Source: Bacillota bacterium (GTDB lineage: Bacteria; Bacillota; Bacilli; Calditerricolales; Calditerricolaceae). Taken from it: a stretch of 12,845 nucleotides of DNA. The stretch is taken from the NCBI GenBank assembly GCA_017577925.1, contig PKQU01000032.1, forward strand, positions 1 through 12,845, given 5' to 3'. The position numbers and the translations under genes are program-made. The notes under the pieces were generated by a model. That model searched no databases. It saw nothing but the letters and a program-made list of their open reading frames with translations, and had not been told where the DNA came from. This document shows, piece after piece, positions 1 through 6,695 of this stretch. Numbering within the stretch: the first letter of the stretch is position 1; the number at the start of each line of letters is the position of its first letter.

Positions 1-886
1 GCACCGACGGGTCACCCGCGGCGGCAAGCGCCCTCACCTCATCCGCGGAGAGGCGGTACACCTCGTTGCAGAACTGGCAGGTCACTTCCGCACCGCCCTG
101 CTCCTGTACGAGGCGCTCCAACTCGTCCTTCCCCAAGCCGGCCAAGACGGCTTTGACGCGATCGCGCGAACAGTGACAGGCAAAGGAAAGGGAGACGGCC
201 TCGGCCACCTCCACCGGCTCGCCGACTACTTCCGCCGCCAGCTCCTCCGGCGTCAAACCGCGGTCGATCAACGCCGACACGCTGCTCAGTCCGGCCACGC
301 GCCGTTCCAACCGTTCGATCACCGTCTCCTCCGCCCCCGGCATCACCTGCAGCAGGAACCCGCCGGCCGCGCGAACGCGCCCGTCCGGTTCCACGAGCAC
401 CCCCAGGCCCACGGAGGATGGAATCTGTTCGGAAACGGCAAAGTAATAGGCGAAATCCTCGCCCAGTTCCCCGGACAGGAGGGGAACGCTTCCACGATAC
501 GGTTCGCGCAGGCCCAGGTCCTTGATCACGTACACGTATCCGCCTTTCCCCACGGCGCCTGCCACATCCAGCTTTCCGTCGGCCCGCAGCGGCAGGTGTA
601 CCTGGGGATTGTGGACGTACCCGCGCACATGGCCCTTGGCGTCGGCGTCCACCACGATCGCCCCCAACGGACCGTCCCCGCGCACCTGAATTGTCACGCG
701 GTCCTGTTCCCCTTTCAGCGTCAGGCCCATCAACGCCGCCACGGTAACGGCGCGCCCCAGGGCGGCCGTCGCCGTCGGCAGCGTCCCATGGCGGCGGCGA
801 TGTTCGTCGACGAGTTCGGTCGTGCGTGCGGCAAACAGCCGGACCTGGCCTCCACAGGCCAAGCCCCGAATCGCGTAGTCACCCAT
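1..886 (-). CDS. hslO: Hsp33 redox-regulated chaperone (3' end just outside window)
   Basis: Cytosolic holdase chaperone that is switched on by oxidative unfolding: four cysteines hold zinc when reduced and form disulfides under oxidant and heat stress. Starting from ATG at 884-886, 295 codons are visible and no stop is reached, so at most a few residues are missing for a family of about 290-300. The zinc-switch cysteines are all present: CHC at residues 237-239 and CQFC at 270-273. The N-terminus begins MGDYAIRGLA, typical of the family, and a clean Shine-Dalgarno AGGGAGGA lies at 893-900 on the minus strand. It is the last gene of the row. It lies 124 bases after the sigma gene, behind a terminator-like hairpin and its own candidate promoter, so it is probably expressed independently. 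In B. subtilis hslO also follows coaX; here a sigma gene sits between them. Confidence 0.97.
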   Translation of the reverse strand, partial: MGDYAIRGLACGGQVRLFAARTTELVDEHRRRHGTLPTATAALGRAVTVAALMGLTLKGEQDRVTIQVRGDGPLGAIVVDADAKGHVRGYVHNPQVHLPLRADGKLDVAGAVGKGGYVYVIKDLGLREPYRGSVPLLSGELGEDFAYYFAVSEQIPSSVGLGVLVEPDGRVRAAGGFLLQVMPGAEETVIERLERRVAGLSSVSALIDRGLTPEELAAEVVGEPVEVAEAVSLSFACHCSRDRVKAVLAGLGKDELERLVQEQGGAEVTCQFCNEVYRLSADEVRALAAAGDPSV

Positions 887-915
887 GAACGGTCCTCCCT
901 GTTCCCTACCCGTCG

Positions 916-939
916 GAAAAGCGGCGCGCACCGCTTCTC
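916..939 (-). other. Stem-loop in hslO leader
   Basis: Nine-base stem (931-939 pairing with 916-924, one G-U pair) and a six-base loop at 925-930. On the minus strand the 3' arm runs into TTTT, but with no long U tract. It ends about 16 bases before the hslO Shine-Dalgarno. It may be a leader hairpin affecting transcript stability, attenuation or translation; the function is inferred only from its position. Confidence 0.4.
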
Positions 940-965
940 CTCTTCTATACTCCTCTCTTCTATAC
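938..965 (-). repeat. Tandem 15-base repeat at hslO transcript start
   Basis: The minus-strand 10-mer GTATAGAAGA occurs exactly twice, at 965-956 and 950-941, with a period of 15 bases. Each copy is followed by a purine-rich GAGGAG-like stretch. The first copy begins at about the predicted transcription start. Two same-orientation copies one and a half helical turns apart could be a protein site on DNA or on the RNA leader, or simply a small duplication. Confidence 0.5.
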
Positions 966-971
966 AACGAT

Positions 972-997
972 AGTGTAGCATAGTTGGTTGCAAACAA
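972..997 (-). promoter_or_regulatory. Candidate hslO promoter (extended -10)
   Basis: On the minus strand TGCTACACT carries an extended -10 (TGn plus TACACT at 972-977). The only -35-like hexamer is TTGTTT at 992-997, just 14 bases upstream, which is too close for standard sigma-A spacing. Recognition would therefore depend on the TG extension. The predicted start is near 965, giving a leader of about 79 bases. The location directly after a terminator-like hairpin supports an independent promoter. Confidence 0.42.
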
Positions 998-1019
998 AAT
1001 AAACCGTTGATCACGGTTT
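991..1019 (-). terminator. Terminator-like hairpin over sigma gene stop
   Basis: Perfect seven-base stem AAACCGT/ACGGTTT (1013-1019 with 1001-1007), a five-base loop, then a T-rich run (ATTTTGTTT, 1000-992) on the minus strand. The sigma gene's TGA stop (1011-1013) spans the base of the loop. The stem has only three G-C pairs, so termination may be partial. The T-rich run overlaps the candidate hslO -35. Confidence 0.45.
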
Positions 1020-1961
1020 TCGCAGGTACTCCTGGAGGGTTTTGCTCAATTTTGCCTGGCGCAGCCGGTCCAGGGCAGCCGTCTCGATCTGGCGCACGCG
1101 CTCGCGCGTCAAACCTAGCCGCTTGCCCACTTCCTCCAGCGTGTACGGTTCATGGAAGACCAGCCCGAACCGCAGGACAAGAATGGTCCGCGCCCGAGGG
1201 TGGAGGCCCGCCAGCAGTTGTTCCACCTGTGCGCGCAGGTCATCACGCATCACCCGCTCTTCGGGACCGTCTTCCTCGCTGCGCAACACCTCGGCCAGCG
1301 TCAGCGGCTCATCCGGACCGTCCCTCCCCTCGGACAGGCCGTCAACCGGTCCGTCAACATCGAGCCGCTCCCGCGCCAATAGGGCGCGCAGCTGGTTCAC
1401 CTGCGCCTCGCTCGTCTTCAGCACGGCGGCCACTTCCGCCGGGCATGGGAACCGCCCCAATTCCTGGACCAGCCGTGTGACACAGGTGCAGTACCGGCGC
1501 AGGCGTTCGTGCATGTGGACGGGGAGGCGGATGAGGTCGCCCTTGTCGTTCACGGCCCGGGCGATCGCCTGGACAATCCACCAACGGGCGTAGTGGGCCA
1601 GCCGCACCCGGCGCCGGCAATCAAAGCGCGCAATGGCCGCGAGGAGGCCAATGGCCCCCTCCTGGACGAGGTCCATGAGCGAAAGGCCGTGGCCGCAATA
1701 CCGTACCGCCACCGCCACCACATGCCGCAAATTGGCCCGCACCAACGCCTCCAGCGCCGCCGCATCGCCGCACTCCTGGACCCGCCGGATCTGTTCGCGT
1801 TCCTCCTGGCGGGTGTGGGTCGGCGCGCGCGCCACCCCCTCCAAAAAGCGCAGCGTCGCTTCGTCCTCCTCCATGGCGCGCGGCAAACGCACGTTGAGCA
1901 GCCGTTCGACGCGCTCCAGGCGCGCCCGGTGGCTTGGGCGGAAACGCCGGCTGTCGGCCAC
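1011..1961 (-). CDS. Additional sigma-70 factor, group 2-like (SigA/RpoD-related)
   Basis: RNA polymerase sigma subunit of 316 residues with regions 1.2 to 4.2 and no region 1.1. Region 1.2 covers about 33-60. Region 2 covers about 70-140, with core-binding DLVQEGAIGLL (97-107) and melting and -10 motif HYARWWIVQAIARAV (123-137). Region 3 covers about 144-195 (LIRLPVHM at 143-150). Region 4 covers about 240-300, with the -35 helix LTRERVRQIE at 284-293. The size and region 4 fit a group 2 paralogue, not the housekeeping factor. I chose GTG at 1959-1961 because GAGGTGAGGG (1964-1973) lies just upstream; a GTG at 1989-1991 with a poor Shine-Dalgarno would add ten residues. No anti-sigma gene is adjacent. 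Oddities: six cysteines (64, 89, 115, 158, 160, 173), two at positions that are V and Y in housekeeping factors, and changes at -10 contact residues. B. subtilis has no gene between coaX and hslO. Confidence 0.93.
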   Translation of the reverse strand: MADSRRFRPSHRARLERVERLLNVRLPRAMEEDEATLRFLEGVARAPTHTRQEEREQIRRVQECGDAAALEALVRANLRHVVAVAVRYCGHGLSLMDLVQEGAIGLLAAIARFDCRRRVRLAHYARWWIVQAIARAVNDKGDLIRLPVHMHERLRRYCTCVTRLVQELGRFPCPAEVAAVLKTSEAQVNQLRALLARERLDVDGPVDGLSEGRDGPDEPLTLAEVLRSEEDGPEERVMRDDLRAQVEQLLAGLHPRARTILVLRFGLVFHEPYTLEEVGKRLGLTRERVRQIETAALDRLRQAKLSKTLQEYLRKP

Positions 1962-1963
1962 AA

Positions 1964-1973
1964 CCCTCACCTC
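1964..1973 (-). promoter_or_regulatory. Ribosome binding site deciding the sigma gene start
   Basis: GAGGTGAGGG on the minus strand, with GAGGTG six bases before the GTG at 1959-1961. The next in-frame start upstream (GTG at 1989-1991) has only a weak AGAAG, and the frame is closed by TAG shortly beyond it. Confidence 0.5.
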
Positions 1974-2055
1974 ACGGCCCAAAACGTTCACGCACTCGTT
2001 CTTCTATTTCGACAAAACCCTGCCAAATCCTTGTGCCGTTGCCACCTCCGCTTCC

Positions 2056-2820
2056 TTATCGGTTCCGCTCGTACAAGAGCTGCAGCCCCTGCAACGTCAA
2101 AAACGGATTGACAATGTCAATGGTCTCCGATTCGGCGGCCACCAGCTCCGCCAGACCGCCGGTGGCCACCACGGTGGCCGGCGCCTTCAGCTCGCGCCGA
2201 ATGCGCGACACCAGGCCGTCGACCAGCGCCACATAGCCAAAATACACGCCCGACTGCATCGCCGTCACGGTGTTGCGGCCCACGACATGGGACGGGCGGA
2301 CGATCTCGATGCGCGGCAGCTTGGCCGCCTTCTGGAAGAGGGCCTCGGCGGCAATGACCAGCCCCGGGGCGATCGCCGTACCGATCAGATCGCCCCGCTC
2401 GTCGATCACGTCGAAGGTGGTGGCCGTGCCGAAATCGACGATCACCAGCGGCGGTTTGTACAGGTGAAGGGCGGCGACGGCGTTGATGATGCGGTCGGCG
2501 CCGACCTCCTTGGGATTTTCCGTCTTGATGTTGACCCCCGTCTTGATGCCCGGGCCCACCACCATCGCTTCGCGGCCCAGGTACTTTCGCGCCATCCGCT
2601 CCAGCGCATACATGAGGGGCGGAACCACCGATCCGATCACGACCGCCTCAATGTCGGAAAAGGTAAGGCCGGCGTGGTCGAACAGCGCACGGATCAACAG
2701 GCCATATTCGTCTTCCGTCTTGTCGCGGTCGGTGTGCACCCGCCAATGGTGGCGCAGCTCGCGTCCCTCGTAGACCCCGATGACGATGTTCGTGTTGCCC
2801 ACGTCCATCACCAAGAGCAC
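2056..2820 (-). CDS. coaX: Type III pantothenate kinase
   Basis: Catalyses ATP-dependent phosphorylation of pantothenate, the first step of coenzyme A synthesis, in the cytosol. Type III enzymes belong to the ASKHA fold, are not feedback-inhibited by CoA, and many need a monovalent cation. At 254 residues the length is normal. Motifs seen: the N-terminal phosphate loop DVGNTNIVIG (6-15) with its Asp6, GADR (107-110) with the catalytic-site aspartate, DFGTATTFD (129-137) and the late ATGG (219-222). The start is GTG at 2818-2820, giving MLLVMDVGNT, preceded by a strong GGGGAGGGG about eight bases upstream. It follows fhs by 51 bases with no terminator seen, so it is probably co-transcribed with fhs; no promoter of its own is evident. 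In B. subtilis coaX lies between ftsH and hslO, which matches here apart from the inserted fhs and sigma genes. Confidence 0.97.
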   Translation of the reverse strand: MLLVMDVGNTNIVIGVYEGRELRHHWRVHTDRDKTEDEYGLLIRALFDHAGLTFSDIEAVVIGSVVPPLMYALERMARKYLGREAMVVGPGIKTGVNIKTENPKEVGADRIINAVAALHLYKPPLVIVDFGTATTFDVIDERGDLIGTAIAPGLVIAAEALFQKAAKLPRIEIVRPSHVVGRNTVTAMQSGVYFGYVALVDGLVSRIRRELKAPATVVATGGLAELVAAESETIDIVNPFLTLQGLQLLYERNR

Positions 2821-2871
2821 CGTTGATTCCCCTCCCCGTTTCGCCTGCTGGCCGCGTAAGCCGACGATGCC

Positions 2872-4581
2872 TTAGAAGAGTCCGTACACGTTCCCCTCAT
2901 CGTCGATGTCCATCTTCAGTGCGGCCGGTTCCTTCGGCAGTCCCGGCATGGTGAGCACGTCTCCGGTCAGGACGACGACGAACCCCGCCCCCACGGCTGG
3001 CCGCAGTTCGCGCACGGTAATGGTAAAGCCCGTTGGTCGGCCCAGGCGCGTGGGATCGTCGGACAAAGAATAGGGCGTCTTGGCCATGCACACCGGGAGC
3101 CGGTCCCAGCCGTTGGCCTCGATTTGGGCCATCTGCTTCTCCGCCTGGGCGGTGTAGCGCACGCCGTCGGCGCCGTACACCTCCCGAGCGATGGTCTCAA
3201 TTTTCGCCGGCAACGACTGGGTTACGTCGTAAAGGAAACGCACCGGGCCGCGGCGATCCGCCTCCTCAACGAGCGCCAGCACCCGCTCGGCCAGCTCGAG
3301 GCCGCCCTCACCGCCGCGCGCCCACACGTCGGCGAAGGCCAAGGAGATGCCCCGATCCCGCGCCCAGTCGCCCAACAAGCTCCACTCCCGTTCGGTGTCG
3401 GTGTAGAAGCGGTTAACCGCCACCACCGCCGGCAGGTTCACCTTTTCCAGCGTCTCCAGATGCTTTTCCAGGTTGGCCAGTCCCTTACGCAGGGCGTCGA
3501 GGTTCTCCTCGTGCAGCCGGTCCTTCGGCACGCCGCCGTGCATCTTGAGAGCGCGGACGGTGGCCACCACCACCGCCGCGGCCGGCTGGAGGCCGCCGGT
3601 GCGGCACTTGATGTGGAGGAATTTCTCCGCCCCCAAGTCCACGCCGAAGCCGGCCTCGGTGACAACATAGTCGCCCAGCTTGAGGGCCATCTTGGTGGCC
3701 AACAGGCTATTGCACCCGTGGGCGATGTTGGCGAAGGGGCCGCCGTGGATGATGGCCGGAGTGTTTTCCAGCGTTTGCACCAGGTTGGGCAACAGAGCAT
3801 CCTTCAGCAGAACGGCCATGGCGCCCTGCGCCCCGAGATCGCCTGCGGTTACCGGCTGGCGGTCATAGGTGTACCCCACCACCATCCGCGCCAGCCGCGC
3901 TTTCAGGTCGGAACGGCTGGTGGCCAGGCAGAGGACGGCCATCACTTCCGAGGCCACGGTGATGTCAAAGCCGTCCTCCCGCGGAACGCCGTTGGCCGGA
4001 CCGCCCAGCCCCACGACGACATGGCGCAGGGCACGGTCGTTTATGTCCAGCACCCGCTTCCACACAATGCGCCGCGGATCCAGGCGAAGCGCATTGCCCT
4101 GGTGCAGGTGGTTGTCAATCAGGGCCGACAGGGTGTTGTGCGCCGTCGTGATGGCATGGAAGTCACCGGTGAAATGCAGGTTGATATCCTCCATAGGCAC
4201 GACCTGGCTATACCCGCCGCCGGCCGCTCCGCCTTTGACGCCCAGGTTCGGGCCGAGGGACGGTTCACGCAGAGTGACGATGGCGCGTTTGCCGAGGCGG
4301 TTCAAGGCTTGTCCCAACCCCACCGTGACCGTCGACTTGCCTTCGCCGGCCGGCGTAGGGTTAATGGAGGTGACGAGGATCAGCTTGCCGTCGGGCCGAT
4401 CCTTTAGCCGCTCGAGGATGGACAGCGACAACTTGGCCTTGTACCGCCCGTAGGGCTCCCACTCCTCCTCGCGCAGGCCCAGTTCAGCGGCAATCTCACC
4501 AATCGGTTTCAGCTTGGCCCGCCGGGCGATGGTGATGTCGTCGTCAATGGGACGCGTCGTGATGAGCACGGCCTGACTCAC
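2872..4581 (-). CDS. fhs: Formate-tetrahydrofolate ligase
   Basis: Joins formate to tetrahydrofolate using ATP to give 10-formyl-THF, feeding purine and formyl-Met-tRNA synthesis or, in acetogens, the Wood-Ljungdahl methyl branch. The 569 residues cover the whole enzyme (family usually about 555-560). The ATP loop TPAGEGKS (76-83), REPSLGP (105-111), the glycine-rich GVKGGAAGGGYSQV (114-127) and the conserved tail with MPGLPKEPAA near 544-553 are all present, so it looks functional. The start is uncertain. GTG at 4579-4581 gives MSQAVLITTRP, but its AGGAG is only one base away; the next GTG (4567-4569) is 13 bases from that AGGAG; no in-frame ATG is nearby. The gene follows the ftsH terminator, has its own promoter-like region with palindromes, and precedes coaX. 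No other acetogenesis gene is in the window, so a role in purine or one-carbon supply is the simpler inference. B. subtilis lacks fhs at this position. Confidence 0.97.
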   Translation of the reverse strand: MSQAVLITTRPIDDDITIARRAKLKPIGEIAAELGLREEEWEPYGRYKAKLSLSILERLKDRPDGKLILVTSINPTPAGEGKSTVTVGLGQALNRLGKRAIVTLREPSLGPNLGVKGGAAGGGYSQVVPMEDINLHFTGDFHAITTAHNTLSALIDNHLHQGNALRLDPRRIVWKRVLDINDRALRHVVVGLGGPANGVPREDGFDITVASEVMAVLCLATSRSDLKARLARMVVGYTYDRQPVTAGDLGAQGAMAVLLKDALLPNLVQTLENTPAIIHGGPFANIAHGCNSLLATKMALKLGDYVVTEAGFGVDLGAEKFLHIKCRTGGLQPAAAVVVATVRALKMHGGVPKDRLHEENLDALRKGLANLEKHLETLEKVNLPAVVAVNRFYTDTEREWSLLGDWARDRGISLAFADVWARGGEGGLELAERVLALVEEADRRGPVRFLYDVTQSLPAKIETIAREVYGADGVRYTAQAEKQMAQIEANGWDRLPVCMAKTPYSLSDDPTRLGRPTGFTITVRELRPAVGAGFVVVLTGDVLTMPGLPKEPAALKMDIDDEGNVYGLF

Positions 4582-4623
4582 ACTCCTCTCGTGTACGGTT
4601 CGTTGCCGTCAGTTACAGGGTGA

Positions 4624-4635
4624 CGCAAATTTGCG
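4624..4635. promoter_or_regulatory. Perfect 12-base palindrome, possible operator of fhs
   Basis: CGCAAATTTGCG is a perfect 12-base palindrome. The predicted fhs transcription start (about 4632, seven bases after the -10) falls inside it, a classic position for repressor binding. It does not match a PurR box, and I do not recognise the binding protein. Confidence 0.4.
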
Positions 4636-4638
4636 CTG

Positions 4639-4668
4639 ATCGTACGCCAATGGGCGAAAAGGAAGCAA
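4639..4668 (-). promoter_or_regulatory. Candidate fhs promoter
   Basis: Minus strand: -35 TTGCTT (4663-4668), 18-base spacer, -10 TACGAT (4639-4644), predicted start near 4632 and a leader of about 50 bases. Both hexamers are imperfect sigma-A matches. The position between the ftsH terminator and fhs supports it. Confidence 0.42.
4645..4656. repeat. Inverted repeat in the fhs promoter spacer
   Basis: CGCC-AATG-GGCG, four-base arms directly upstream of the proposed -10. It is short and could be chance in GC-rich DNA, but it is one of three inverted repeats within about 55 bases. Confidence 0.25.
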
Positions 4669-4679
4669 GGAAATCCTTG
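4666..4679. repeat. Inverted repeat over the fhs -35
   Basis: CAAGGA-AA-TCCTTG, six-base arms around a two-base centre, overlapping the upstream edge of the proposed -35 (4663-4668). It is a possible operator or activator site, with no known regulator assigned. Confidence 0.35.
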
Positions 4680-4686
4680 GTCATGG

Positions 4687-4714
4687 AAAAGGCGGCGCCC
4701 CGCGGGACGCCGCC
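4687..4714 (-). terminator. Intrinsic terminator after ftsH
   Basis: Minus strand: a seven-base all-GC stem GGCGGCG/CGCCGCC with further inner pairing of CCC and GGG, followed directly by TTTT (4690-4687). It lies 13 bases past the ftsH stop. The plus-strand side has no T run, so it is oriented to stop ftsH transcription and isolate fhs. Confidence 0.8.
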
Positions 4715-4727
4715 GTGTCGTTGTGCG

Positions 4728-6662
4728 TTATGACGGTTTTTCCGGCTGATCGGGCCCTTCGCCGCCCGGAGGCGCCCCCGCGCCGTCCGGTTTGGACTGG
4801 ATTTGCACCTTGACATCTCCACCGCCTGCCGGCGTGTCGAGCCGTCCCGTCTCGATCAGTTGGCGGATCTCGTCGGCGTCAAGGGTTTCCTTCTCCAGCA
4901 AGGTTTGGGCAATCAGCTCCAGCTCGTCGCGGTGCTGCTCCAAGAGCGCCCGGGCGCGCTCGTAGCACTCGCGGATGATGCGTTGGATCTCCCGGTCGAT
5001 TTCGTAGGCAATAGCGTCGCTGTAATTTTGCTCGGTCCCGAGATCGCGGCCGAGGAACACCTGACCGTGCGGACGGCCAAACTGCATCGGCCCGAGTTTT
5101 TCGCTCATCCCAAATTCCGTCACCATGCGCCGGGCGATGTTCGTGGCCCGCTCAAAGTCATTGTGCGCGCCAGTGCTGATTTCGCCCAACACCAGCTCCT
5201 CGGCCACCCGGCCGCCGAGGAGGCCGGTGATTTTGTCCATCAGTTCCGACTTGGTCATAAAGAAGCGGTCTTCCTTCGGCAACATCACCGTGTACCCGCC
5301 GGCCATGCCGCGGGGGATGATTGTCACCTTGTGCACCGCATCGGCGTGTTCGAGATGATAGCCGACCACGGTATGCCCCGCTTCATGGTAGGCCACCAAC
5401 TTGCGCTCGAAGTCGCTCATCACGCGCGTCTTTTTCTCCGGACCGGCGATGACACGGTCGATGGCCTCGTCGATCTCGCGCATAGTGATCTGCTTCAAGT
5501 CGCGGCGTGCCGCCAAAAGCGCCGCTTCGTTCAGCAGGTTCTCCAGGTCGGCACCGGTGAAGCCCGGCGTGCGTTTGGCGATCAGCTTCAGGTCCACGTC
5601 ATCGGCCAGGGGCTTGTTGCGCGCGTGCACGCGCAGGATCTCCTCCCGCCCCTTGACGTCGGGCCGATCGACGGTAATCTGCCGGTCGAATCGTCCAGGT
5701 CGGAGCAAGGCCGGGTCGAGGATATCCGGACGGTTGGTGGCGGCGATGATGATGATCCCCTCGTTGACCCCAAAGCCGTCCATCTCGACGAGCAGCTGGT
5801 TCAGCGTCTGCTCCCGCTCGTCGTGGCCGCCGCCCAGCCCGGCCCCGCGCATCCGGCCAACGGCGTCGATCTCGTCGATAAAAATAATGCATGGGGCATG
5901 CTTTTTGGCCGTTTCAAACAGGTCGCGCACCCGCGAGGCGCCGACCCCGACAAACATCTCGACAAAGTCGGAGCCGCTGATGCTAAAAAAGGGCACACCT
6001 GCTTCGCCGGCCACCGCGCGTGCCAGGAGGGTTTTCCCCGTACCCGGCGGGCCAACCAGCAGCACGCCTTTCGGAATGCGCGCGCCGAGGGCCGAAAATT
6101 TCCGCGGGTTTTTCAAGAATTCCACGATCTCCACCAGTTCCGCTTTTTCCTCGTCGGCGCCGGCTACATCGTTAAAGGTAACCTTCTTCTTGTCCTCCGT
6201 GTACAGCTTGGCGCGGCTCTTCCCGAAGTTCATCACCCGGCTGCCGCCGCCCTGGGCCTGGTTCAGGAGGAAAAAGAGGAGGATCAAGATGGCCACAAAC
6301 GGAATGATCGACGTCAAAAAGGTCAGCCAAACCGAATCGCCCTTCTGCTCCCGGTATTCCACGGGAATCCCGCTTTGGGCGACGAGTCTCGGCACTTCAT
6401 CGGTGTAGAGGGGGCCGTAGGTGTAGAATTGCTTCGACGGTCGTTCGGCCGGCGGCTGCTTGAACATCCCCTCGATAAGGTAGACCCCGCGGTCGGGCTG
6501 CACGAATACCCGTTCCACGTTTCCCGCCACAAGGGCCTGCCGGAACTCGTGGTACGGAATTTGCAGCGTTTTCGTGTCTTTATTCGCAATAAAATTGACG
6601 ATTCCGACCGTGACGAGCACAATCAGCAGGTAAAAGCCGGTGTTCCGGAAGAAACGGTTCAT
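4728..6662 (-). CDS. ftsH: ATP-dependent zinc metalloprotease FtsH
   Basis: Membrane-anchored hexameric AAA+ protease that extracts and degrades membrane and regulatory proteins; in Bacillus it is needed for normal sporulation and stress survival. 644 residues: TM1 about 9-25, an extracytoplasmic domain about 30-110, TM2 about 114-134, then the AAA domain with Walker A GPPGTGKT (204-211), Walker B IIFIDEID (259-266) and arginine finger region RPGRFDR (321-327). The M41 peptidase follows, with zinc motif HEAGH (426-430) and likely third ligand Asp502. It ends in a Gly/Pro-rich tail from about 611. The ATG at 6660-6662 (MNRFFRNTGFYLL) matches the family start and has a full AGAGGAGG six bases upstream; the open frame extends 21 codons further without support. 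It has its own promoter and a strong terminator, so it is probably monocistronic. It lies next to tilS and hpt as in B. subtilis, where the TilS-HprT complex was reported to activate ftsH. Confidence 0.98.
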   Translation of the reverse strand: MNRFFRNTGFYLLIVLVTVGIVNFIANKDTKTLQIPYHEFRQALVAGNVERVFVQPDRGVYLIEGMFKQPPAERPSKQFYTYGPLYTDEVPRLVAQSGIPVEYREQKGDSVWLTFLTSIIPFVAILILLFFLLNQAQGGGSRVMNFGKSRAKLYTEDKKKVTFNDVAGADEEKAELVEIVEFLKNPRKFSALGARIPKGVLLVGPPGTGKTLLARAVAGEAGVPFFSISGSDFVEMFVGVGASRVRDLFETAKKHAPCIIFIDEIDAVGRMRGAGLGGGHDEREQTLNQLLVEMDGFGVNEGIIIIAATNRPDILDPALLRPGRFDRQITVDRPDVKGREEILRVHARNKPLADDVDLKLIAKRTPGFTGADLENLLNEAALLAARRDLKQITMREIDEAIDRVIAGPEKKTRVMSDFERKLVAYHEAGHTVVGYHLEHADAVHKVTIIPRGMAGGYTVMLPKEDRFFMTKSELMDKITGLLGGRVAEELVLGEISTGAHNDFERATNIARRMVTEFGMSEKLGPMQFGRPHGQVFLGRDLGTEQNYSDAIAYEIDREIQRIIRECYERARALLEQHRDELELIAQTLLEKETLDADEIRQLIETGRLDTPAGGGDVKVQIQSKPDGAGAPPGGEGPDQPEKPS

Positions 6663-6695
6663 CCCTGACCTCCTCTCAAGCCGAACCACTCCCTT

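Noticed and set aside
173..973. 266-codon plus-strand open frame opposite hslO
   Set aside because: It is antisense to hslO and its leader and shows no family resemblance.
1989..1991. Upstream GTG start for the sigma gene
   Set aside because: It has only a weak purine stretch before it, while the GTG ten codons later has GAGGTGAGGG in place; it remains possible.
3124..4407. 427-codon plus-strand open frame opposite fhs
   Set aside because: It is antisense to a complete enzyme with conserved motifs; the translated protein is His-, Gln- and Arg-rich and shows no domain.
4613..4822. Small minus-strand frame from the ftsH end into the fhs promoter
   Set aside because: It starts inside ftsH, runs through the strong terminator and the fhs promoter, and has no Shine-Dalgarno for any internal ATG.
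4803..6668. 621-codon open frame on the plus strand opposite ftsH
   Set aside because: It is exactly antisense to a complete, motif-perfect ftsH, its protein is rich in His, Arg and Gln without any recognisable domain, and such frames are expected in GC-rich DNA.
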